Below, piece by piece: positions 31,351-37,829 of a stretch of 37,829 bases of DNA; within the stretch, counting starts at the first letter, position 1, and each line of letters begins with the position of its first letter. The translations under genes and the position numbers were made by a program. The DNA comes from a virus, in the IMG/VR virus record IMGVR_UViG_3300044539_000074, positions 1-37,829 of that record, one strand, 5' to 3'. The notes under the pieces were generated by a model, which worked only from the letters and a program-made list of their open reading frames with translations, had not been told where the DNA came from and made no database searches.

Positions 31351-34300
31351 TTATATCCCCCCATCTGTTATTGTCCAACCATATCCACCGCTCATAGTTG
31401 AACCTGTTAGTATATCTTTACCCGGTTGACTCGCTAATGTGTATTTTGCAGAACCAAAATTAATTGTTAATCCGGTTTGCGGTGTTTTGGTTTGCCATCC
31501 ATTATAAATAGAATCTAAATTTATTGTTGAGAATGTAATCGGTGTTTTTGCAAACATAAAATCAGTGAAATTGGTTACTCCCGATATATTCCAATTTCCG
31601 ATGTCTTGGTTAAATGATGAACTTTGGAACATAGATGTCATTCCTGTAACATTTAAAACATCCCAATTACCAATAGGATAATTAAATGGTGAATTGTAAA
31701 ACATAAAAGACATATTTCTAACGTTTGACACACTCCATCCGGATAATGGTTGGTTAAAATATGCGTTTTGATAAAACATAGAACCCATATCTGTAACACC
31801 TGAAACATTCCACGAATTAATGTTTTGGTTAAATTGTGAAGTTGATGCGAACATAGAATTCATATTTGTAACCTTTGAAACATTCCAGCCTGATAATGGT
31901 AAATTAAATGACGCACCATAAAACATATTAGACATATTTGTTACCTTTGAAACATTCCAATTATTAAGAGAATAATTAAATGGGGTGTATCTAAACATAC
32001 CACTCATACTTGTAACCCCTGAAACATTCCACATACTTATATCTTGGTTAAATAAGGTTCCATCAAACATACCTGCCATAGTAGATGTAACCTTTGAAAC
32101 ATTCCAACCTGATAATGGTTGATTAAAAGAAGATTGTCTAAACATATTTTCCATACTTGTAACCCCTGAAACATTCCACGAATTTATATTATGGTTAAAT
32201 GCTCCAAATTGGAACATACGATTCATATCTGTAACATTTGAAACACTCCAAGAACTTATATCATCGTCAAAAGTTGATGATTGAAACATATTACTCATAA
32301 CGGTAATTCCTGAAACATTCCAACTATTAACGTTGTTGATGGTTGTAAGAGATGAACAACCTCCAAACATATAAATTAAATTATTAACACTTGTTAAATC
32401 AATAGTGTCCGTAACACCGGTTAATACTAAATTACTACATCCTCTAAAAACTTGAGCACCATTACTAATTTTTAATGGTCCCCATTTTAAAACTTCTCTA
32501 ATTTTTAATATGTCACCAGTATTACCAAACGCCCAACCATTAGTTGTTCCATAAATTGTAACAGTAGAATTACCTGATAATGAGTATGTGTGTGTTCTAT
32601 TTGCATATGTGTTAGCGGATATACTACCGTCGCCCCAATCTATTGTTCCACTATATGTTCCTGATGGTGAATATGGTAATGTAATACTTTCAGATGGTGT
32701 TGTTGTTCTCCATACTGAAACAAACGATGGTGGTAATGTTGGTGTTGGAGTAACTGTATTGGTTGGTGTAACCGTCTGAGTTGGTGTTGGAGTAGGTGTT
32801 GGTAATATTAAAGTCCCGCTAATATCGTATTCACAGGTAAGATTAAAAGCTGTAATTCCGTTCAAACCGGTTGAGTAATAACCACCAATAAACCCTTTAT
32901 AACCATCTTTAAAATTAAGAGAATAAAGATTACCTCCTGAAATAAAACTACTTACATTTTCTGTCTGAGTTAAAACAGGAACAATTGAAGTTAAATCATA
33001 CGGTGTAGATAGTGTTTGTCTTCTTATACTTGGACCTGATACTATTGAAAACAAATAAGTTCCACTATTTTGAAAAGTAAAATCGGAAACAATTGAGTTG
33101 GAAATTGATTGAATTTCCACAACCCCCGTATTTATAACCCAAGGTGTGGTTAAACTATATTTTTTAAGAAGGCTACCCGTAACAGTAACAAACATAAATA
33201 AACCGTCAGGGGTAAAATCAATATGTGACGGAGTTAAACCAACTATAGTAAATAAGTCACCGGGTGAATAACTAGATGTTGTAACATCCCACGATGTTGA
33301 TAATATATATCTAAGGACACTTTTTGATGCTGTCTCAACTACAAATAATTTACTACCGTCCGGTGAAAAATGATGACCAATTACACTAGTAGGGGTTAAT
33401 CCGGAAATTACCGGAACAGCAATTGAACATCCTATTAGTGGTAATGTAATTGTTGAAACATCCCACGGTGTTGATAATGAATAAGCACATACACTATCAG
33501 TTGGTGAACCATTATGAATTGCAATATATAATATCGTACCATCCGGTTTGAAAGACGCACTAGTATGAAGTGGTATATTAATAAATTTTTCACCACTATA
33601 TATCATTTGTGGAATACAAACTGTTGGAGTAGGTGTAGGTGTAAGTGTATTAGTTGGGGTTTGAGTATTTGTTGGTGTATTAGTTGGTGTTTGAGTAACC
33701 GTCGGTGTTTGTGTAACCGTTGGGGTTTGAGTATTTGTTGGTGTTACTGTCATTGTTGGTGTTGGTGTTGGTGTTGGGCAAGGATTGTCTACCTCACACA
33801 GAACACAATTTGAGTATGATGTAACACTAATAATTAAAGATTGACTATTATATGGTGGACCACTTACCGCAGTCCCACAACCACTAAATCCATCAGTGTT
33901 GATGTAATAAGTGTTACCAACAATAATAGGGGTTGATACACCACCAACTTTATATACGGTAAGACTATCACAACAATCTTGGAAATACTCAACTGTTGGT
34001 GGTAATGGAGAGGATGTTGGGGTTTGTGTTGGGGTTTGTGTTGGCGTCTCAGTTTGTGTTGGTGTTGGAGTTTGTGTTGGCGTCTCAGTTTGTGTTGGTG
34101 TTTGTGTTGGCGTCTCAGTTTGTGTTGGTGTTTGTGTTATTGTTTGTGTTGGAGTTGGTGTTGGGGTTGGTGTTGGGGTATTTGTAAATAATTCGACTTC
34201 ATATGTGAAATCACACGCTAATGATGTTGATGTTGGAGTTGGAGTGATTGCGTTAACATAATAACTAAAATCACAATATAATGGTGTTGCAGTTTGAGTT

Positions 34301-34539
34301 GGTGTTGGAGTATATGTAGGTGTTGGCGTATTTGATGGGGTTATTGATAGTGTTGGAGTTTGAGTTGGAGTGTTACTTGGTGTTTGACTTGGTGGGTTTC
34401 CACCAGCATCGGCATACGCAGGTAAACGCTTAGTAAATCCAGGTGGGATAATTTTCACATTATAAATCCCCTGACCAATAACATTAAGTCTTGACCCCCC
34501 GATTATATTACCCGATTTTTTTCTACTATCAAATCCCAT
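31351..34539 (-). CDS. Large modular adhesin: Thr-Pro linkers, propeller-like and DUF285 repeats
   Basis: A 1062-aa protein with a different N-terminus from its neighbours (MGFDSRKKSGNIIGGSRLNV), which may be the true virion anchor of the cassette. Order: two CDF-type short motifs within Thr-Pro linkers, the Cys-rich module (VEYFQDCC ... CVLCEVDNPC) also found in the Hint adhesin, another linker, then about 270 residues of beta-propeller-like repeats (FKPDGTILYIA, FSPDGSKLFVV, FTPDGLFMFVT). A PKD-like domain (SGTIDWGDGSISANTYANR), about 11 DUF285 repeats and the shared cap follow. It starts 20 nt after the terminase stop behind a late-type motif and heads the cassette transcript. It most likely forms long virion-surface fibres for host binding. 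Confidence 0.72.
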   Translation of the reverse strand: MGFDSRKKSGNIIGGSRLNVIGQGIYNVKIIPPGFTKRLPAYADAGGNPPSQTPSNTPTQTPTLSITPSNTPTPTYTPTPTQTATPLYCDFSYYVNAITPTPTSTSLACDFTYEVELFTNTPTPTPTPTPTQTITQTPTQTETPTQTPTQTETPTQTPTPTQTETPTQTPTQTPTSSPLPPTVEYFQDCCDSLTVYKVGGVSTPIIVGNTYYINTDGFSGCGTAVSGPPYNSQSLIISVTSYSNCVLCEVDNPCPTPTPTPTMTVTPTNTQTPTVTQTPTVTQTPTNTPTNTQTPTNTLTPTPTPTVCIPQMIYSGEKFINIPLHTSASFKPDGTILYIAIHNGSPTDSVCAYSLSTPWDVSTITLPLIGCSIAVPVISGLTPTSVIGHHFSPDGSKLFVVETASKSVLRYILSTSWDVTTSSYSPGDLFTIVGLTPSHIDFTPDGLFMFVTVTGSLLKKYSLTTPWVINTGVVEIQSISNSIVSDFTFQNSGTYLFSIVSGPSIRRQTLSTPYDLTSIVPVLTQTENVSSFISGGNLYSLNFKDGYKGFIGGYYSTGLNGITAFNLTCEYDISGTLILPTPTPTPTQTVTPTNTVTPTPTLPPSFVSVWRTTTPSESITLPYSPSGTYSGTIDWGDGSISANTYANRTHTYSLSGNSTVTIYGTTNGWAFGNTGDILKIREVLKWGPLKISNGAQVFRGCSNLVLTGVTDTIDLTSVNNLIYMFGGCSSLTTINNVNSWNVSGITVMSNMFQSSTFDDDISSWSVSNVTDMNRMFQFGAFNHNINSWNVSGVTSMENMFRQSSFNQPLSGWNVSKVTSTMAGMFDGTLFNQDISMWNVSGVTSMSGMFRYTPFNYSLNNWNVSKVTNMSNMFYGASFNLPLSGWNVSKVTNMNSMFASTSQFNQNINSWNVSGVTDMGSMFYQNAYFNQPLSGWSVSNVRNMSFMFYNSPFNYPIGNWDVLNVTGMTSMFQSSSFNQDIGNWNISGVTNFTDFMFAKTPITFSTINLDSIYNGWQTKTPQTGLTINFGSAKYTLASQPGKDILTGSTMSGGYGWTITDGGI
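31560..32340 (-). repeat. DUF285 tandem repeats, third array
   Basis: About 11 units of the same 69-75 bp repeat, more diverged from each other than in the first two arrays. Confidence 0.8.
33620..34390 (-). repeat. Thr-Pro tandem linkers in the 1062-aa adhesin
   Basis: Blocks at about 34225-34390, 34015-34190 and 33620-33780 encode TPT, TPTQ and TPTQTE units. The 34015-34190 block holds several copies of an ETPTQT-type unit in near-perfect tandem. A further short block is at 32735-32810. Confidence 0.8.
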
Positions 34540-34552
34540 TTATTCTTTTTAA

Positions 34553-34559
34553 ATAAATA
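34553..34559 (-). promoter_or_regulatory. Candidate late promoter motif (TAATATTTATTT)
   Basis: On the minus strand TAATATTTATTTAAAAAG begins at the terminase stop codon; the core is 13 nt before the ATG at 34539. It would drive the whole adhesin cassette, since no other copy precedes the downstream adhesin genes. Confidence 0.5.
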
Positions 34560-36329
34560 TTACATTCCGCCAAATAACCAACCATATTTTTGATAATCGT
34601 CTCGACTAACTTGTTGGCTGTTAAATTGATTTATTCTATCTTGATAATGTGGGATTACAGGGTTAAAATTGATGTTTTCTTTAATTGATTCATTATTGTT
34701 AACGGACCAAGAATCTAACATCGCTTTAGTTTGTTCCGTAACTTTAGTTAATTTTCCAAAAGAAGACTCCGCAACATACGTCGCCATCGCGATTGACATA
34801 ATTAAATCATCGTGATGTCCTTTTTGGTGGTCAGGTCTACCATTGATATATACAAAGGTGTTCATCTCATTATTTAAACGAGAACTATAAATCCTAAATT
34901 TATGTCTCATCGCCTCTTCAAATGAGGCAATAATTTGAACCCTTTTATTATTAAAATTTAATCCCGGAATTTTATCTGCCGCGGCTGGGTCGTATTTCCA
35001 TTTGTTAGAGACATCAACACCATCAACATATAAATCACGATAATTCATTTCTTGGAGTTTTCTTGAAGTTGCAACACCCATACCACCTGTAATATCGATA
35101 ACGACAAAACAAGAATATATAACAGCCCATTTATGACAAATTTCAGCCATAGTATCGGGTGGTAATTTACCAACATATTCAGCAACTTGTTCTCTTTCAT
35201 CAAAATCAACAATTTGAAATGAACTAAAATCTTCAGAATCCCCACGGGAAACGTCGACACCCATAATGTATTTATGTCCAACAACCGGTTCCTTCCAAAT
35301 CCAAAGAGCATTCCCCATCAATTTGTTAATAGGTTCTTGGATTTGATTTTCACGAATATCTTGCATCATAAGAGAATCAAATACGTTATCTCCGGAACCT
35401 AAAAAGTTACATTCTAACTCCTGAGAAACCTTACGTTTATCGTATTTTAATTTCTTAACCATCGCCTCAAACCAAGATGAACAAGGTTTGTATCCGTCAT
35501 TCATTAATAATTTAACATCATCAAAGTTTCGAGCGTCATATGATTTACTACCCCAATCAATAAATCCATTAGGGTCATATTCCTCTTTGTTTAACAAATA
35601 ATGAATAATGTTATCTGTTTTAACAAAAAATAAATCTTTGGTGTATCTTGGGTCTCGATACCAAAACATTTCCGTAATTTTGAAGTCATTCATATTACGT
35701 AACGCTTGGTCGTATATTTCATAGTAAATTGCGTCATAACCGTTAGGTGTTGAAACCACAATTACTTTACCCCCCGTAGATAGGGACGCCATACAGGCAG
35801 ACCAGAAATCACTATCTGCCTCAATAAACGCCGCCTCATCAAATACAAGTATGGTTGGTGTAAATCCACGCAAGGCATCCTTAGATGTTGCAACGGCTTT
35901 AACCTCACATCCGTTTGTTAACTTATAATGTTTTTGGGAATTTTTTGCTTTATCAAAATCTACACCTGTCCAAGACGGCCATTGACCAACGAACGCTTTT
36001 ATCTTGTTCGCCATCTCCAATGAAGTATCCAACTTATTGGCGATAATTAATATTTTTTCGGGAGTTTCTTTTCTTGCGAATACAAGTTTTTTAGACATCC
36101 AAGCCGCGGTAACTGTTGATACCCCGGCCTGTCTGTATTTTAATGCTATATTCTCATTGTATTCTTCGTAGTCATTCAGTAATGTTAACTGGTCCGGAAA
36201 AAGTTCCAATGGAACATATTTTTTAACGGTGTTATCATAAGTTTCTAAATACGTCTTAAGTGCGTATTCAATATCTCTACTACATTTTACGTATTCTATT
36301 AATACTTGTTCTTTTGTTAAATTCGACAT
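34560..36329 (-). CDS. Terminase large subunit, gp17-like
   Basis: A 589-aa protein with both halves of a large terminase. The ATPase half has a Walker A-like KYRQAGVST at residues 64-72 (T4 family: R-Q-x-G-x-S/T) and Walker B ILVFDEAAF at 160-168, followed by a VSTPNGYD coupling segment. The nuclease half has MGVDVSRGDSEDFSSFQIVD, VVIDITGGMG and HHDDLIMSIAMA, holding the acidic metal-binding residues of the RNase H fold. The C-terminus is short (KYGWLFGGM). It packages DNA through the portal. Its length fits T4 gp17 (610 aa). It is followed by the adhesin cassette, not by sheath gene 18 as in T4. Confidence 0.92.
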   Translation of the reverse strand: MSNLTKEQVLIEYVKCSRDIEYALKTYLETYDNTVKKYVPLELFPDQLTLLNDYEEYNENIALKYRQAGVSTVTAAWMSKKLVFARKETPEKILIIANKLDTSLEMANKIKAFVGQWPSWTGVDFDKAKNSQKHYKLTNGCEVKAVATSKDALRGFTPTILVFDEAAFIEADSDFWSACMASLSTGGKVIVVSTPNGYDAIYYEIYDQALRNMNDFKITEMFWYRDPRYTKDLFFVKTDNIIHYLLNKEEYDPNGFIDWGSKSYDARNFDDVKLLMNDGYKPCSSWFEAMVKKLKYDKRKVSQELECNFLGSGDNVFDSLMMQDIRENQIQEPINKLMGNALWIWKEPVVGHKYIMGVDVSRGDSEDFSSFQIVDFDEREQVAEYVGKLPPDTMAEICHKWAVIYSCFVVIDITGGMGVATSRKLQEMNYRDLYVDGVDVSNKWKYDPAAADKIPGLNFNNKRVQIIASFEEAMRHKFRIYSSRLNNEMNTFVYINGRPDHQKGHHDDLIMSIAMATYVAESSFGKLTKVTEQTKAMLDSWSVNNNESIKENINFNPVIPHYQDRINQFNSQQVSRDDYQKYGWLFGGM

Positions 36330-36350
36330 ACATACTGTTGTCGGTAATTT

Positions 36351-37739
36351 TTAGAATCCTAACGAAGATAAATCAATATCATCTAAGTCATCTAAGTCAT
36401 CAAATCCGTAATCACCATAATTTTCACTATCGTCTTCATCATCTTCGTCATCAGACATTTTTGATTCATACTCGTGGTTTTTAAGGATTTCAACGATTTC
36501 TGCAACCATTCTATTTATTACCTCTTTTGCTTCAGGTTTATCAGCCATAATGGCTTTCGCTAATACAATAAAATCTTTCGCCTCTAATTGAGACAATTTC
36601 ATAAATAAGTATTGTTGAAGGTGTCTTTGGTCGTCTTCATATAATTTATCAGGCCAAGAATCTCTGAATTTTTCCCAAAATATTGGACCTAATCTTGAAT
36701 CCCATATTTCTGCTGGTAATGTATCCTCAGCACCGACAACCATACTTCTTTGAACAGGGTCGTTTGGTAATCCTTGGTCACCATATAATGAATAAATACC
36801 TTTAACTATTTCGTGAACTAATAAAGGGAATGTAAATGCTTTCGCTTTAATTGTTGGTGGGTCAGTTTCAGGGTCAGATTCTGATTGTCCCATTTGACCA
36901 CCTCCACCACCGGCCATATTTTCCATATCCGGATATAACCAATATAAGTGTTCCATCAATGATTGTGTAACACCATATAGGTTTAGTAAGTTTGGACTTA
37001 ATCTATTTATCTCGTCACTAACTAATGTATACATATGTCCACCTTTAAATGCCGCTCCTTGAACTAATGAATTAATCATTCTTCTTTTTGCTTTCTCTAA
37101 ATTGAATTTTTCCATAGAATCCATAAAGTCTTCTATTTCTTCTTGGTGTTCTTCGCTTTCTTTGAATGCTTCTTCGACATCTTCTTCGTCCGGTTGTTCC
37201 GGTTGTGTTTGCATTCCTTCAGACGCTCCCATTGGTCCATTAACTAATTCAACCTCAAACTGTAATTGACCTTCAGGAATACCTAATTCTTTTTTAACTA
37301 AATCAACTGCCAAGTTTTCAAGATATTCTTTGTTTTGAACTTCAACTCTTTTAATTTGTTGTAAACTACCCATTACAGAACTCATTAGTCCCATCATTGG
37401 ATTATTTCCCTGAATTGGTGTAGTATCACCTAAAAATCTTCTTACTTTGTCTACAGAGTCTTTAAATCGTTGAGAGGTAATCATTTCAATGAAATCTCTA
37501 TCACCATCTTGTGGTAATGCTGGATGTTCTTTATATGGGGTTTCTCTTTGATTAATTTGTCTTTCAATACCCGGTTCCATTCTTTCAGGACCATCATAAC
37601 TAACAGGAGCCTCATTTAAACGACGATTAATTTCGTTCAACATAGTTGTTTGATTATTGGTTAACCCTTCATTAACTAATTTTTTATCTAAGTCACTTTT
37701 GGCTTTCAATATTTTTTCCATTTTTAAATTTACGCTCAT
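36351..37739 (-). CDS. Unknown protein upstream of terminase, acidic C-terminus
   Basis: A 462-aa protein, not recognised. The N-terminal 110 residues are polar and helical. The middle has a highly acidic segment (EDVEEAFKESEEHQEEIEDF), a helical domain (AKRRMINSLVQGAAFKGGHM), a Gly run and a long helical domain with many aromatic residues (SLMEHLYWLYPDMENM). The last 30 residues are mostly Asp. No membrane segment. It lies 21 nt upstream of the terminase gene and 2 nt after the preceding stop, so it is in the same operon. A packaging or head-completion role fits the location but is unproven. Confidence 0.6.
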   Translation of the reverse strand: MSVNLKMEKILKAKSDLDKKLVNEGLTNNQTTMLNEINRRLNEAPVSYDGPERMEPGIERQINQRETPYKEHPALPQDGDRDFIEMITSQRFKDSVDKVRRFLGDTTPIQGNNPMMGLMSSVMGSLQQIKRVEVQNKEYLENLAVDLVKKELGIPEGQLQFEVELVNGPMGASEGMQTQPEQPDEEDVEEAFKESEEHQEEIEDFMDSMEKFNLEKAKRRMINSLVQGAAFKGGHMYTLVSDEINRLSPNLLNLYGVTQSLMEHLYWLYPDMENMAGGGGGQMGQSESDPETDPPTIKAKAFTFPLLVHEIVKGIYSLYGDQGLPNDPVQRSMVVGAEDTLPAEIWDSRLGPIFWEKFRDSWPDKLYEDDQRHLQQYLFMKLSQLEAKDFIVLAKAIMADKPEAKEVINRMVAEIVEILKNHEYESKMSDDEDDEDDSENYGDYGFDDLDDLDDIDLSSLGF

Positions 37740-37741
37740 AA

Positions 37742-37829
37742 TTATTTTGTTTTAAGTCCTAACTGATTGAATTTTAAAAAACTTGGTAATTCTCTTTTAA
37801 TTGCTTTTGGAGCACCTTGTTTACTTGGG
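37742..37829 (-). CDS. C-terminal end of an upstream gene (partial)
   Basis: The minus-strand frame is open from the window edge and reads PSKQGAPKAIKRELPSFLKF, then NQLGLKTK and a stop at 37742-37744, 2 nt before the next ATG. The short spacing and basic, compact end look like a real coding C-terminus. Too little is visible to name it. Confidence 0.5.
   Translation of the reverse strand, partial: PSKQGAPKAIKRELPSFLKFNQLGLKTK

Noticed and set aside
26862-31520. Further TATAAATA/TATTTAT hits within coding sequence (for example near 26862 and 31506)
   Set aside because: They lie inside conserved C-terminal cap sequence of the adhesins and are not followed by a gene start in the right direction.
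33911-34261. Open frame on the + strand made of Val-Gly-Cys-Val repeats
   Set aside because: Antisense shadow of the Thr-Pro repeats in the 1062-aa adhesin.
23362-34539. CRISPR-like periodic repeats
   Set aside because: The repeats stay in frame, encode Thr-Pro or DUF285 units, and lack constant repeats with unique spacers.
23362-34539. Diversity-generating retroelement
   Set aside because: No reverse transcriptase and no template/variable repeat pair with adenine-specific changes is visible in the window.
1-37829. tRNA or rRNA genes
   Set aside because: No cloverleaf-like segment was seen in the intergenic gaps, all of which are shorter than 200 nt.

Overview
The window looks like part of the genome of a T4-like (straboviral-type, contractile-tailed) phage of a Bacteroidota host, most likely a flavobacterium-like bacterium. 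The T4 signature is a head module on the minus strand in T4 order: large terminase (gp17), portal (gp20), prohead protease (gp21), acidic scaffold (gp22) and major capsid protein (gp23). The host signal comes from four things: very AT-rich DNA, almost no Shine-Dalgarno (SD) sequences, two host-type promoters with the Bacteroidota TAnnTTTG element, and a signal peptide ending in the typical SVAQ.

Layout. (1) Positions 1-4577 (+): a tight, partly overlapping operon with the end of a GDP-mannose 4,6-dehydratase, PhoH-like ATPase, a degenerate HAD-like protein, a small unknown, two glycosyltransferases and a gp55-like late sigma factor. (2) 4603-11079 (+): virion genes, including a gp5-like OB-fold baseplate/spike protein, a 631-aa structural protein and a probable appendage protein. 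(3) 11158-15264: an accessory patch on both strands with a zinc metalloprotease, small unknowns, an exported protein, an OmpA-like protein and an HNH endonuclease. (4) 15360-23297 (-): the head module gp23-gp22-DUF4494-like-gp21-unknown-unknown-gp20, interrupted by an oppositely oriented gene for ribosomal protein bS21. (5) 23362-34539 (-): an 11-kb adhesin/fibre cassette. Four genes share a 68-aa N-terminal module. Three genes carry long BspA-type (DUF285) repeats, three carry Thr/Pro tandem linkers, and one ends in a Hint self-cleaving domain. (6) 34560-37829 (-): gp17, an unknown acidic-tailed protein and the end of another gene.

How it fits together. The gp55-like sigma gene is immediately followed by the first copy of an AT-rich motif (core TATTTAT). 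That motif recurs in the sense direction before most virion genes, so it is a good candidate for the phage late promoter. Accessory genes instead carry host-type promoters. Terminase and portal normally flank the sheath and tube genes (18, 19); here the adhesin cassette sits in that interval and no sheath or tube gene is visible. The capsid protein has an LINE|ATGE site where T4 gp23 is cut. A metalloprotease has an 11-residue N-terminus ending in IKE|ATGE, like the capsid-targeting peptides of T4 internal proteins, so it may be packaged and injected. The phage bS21 gene is the only one with a clear, non-coding SD, and that SD is ideally placed for an AUG-UAG start-stop codon pair just before the real start.

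All function calls come from reading motifs by eye; no database search was run.
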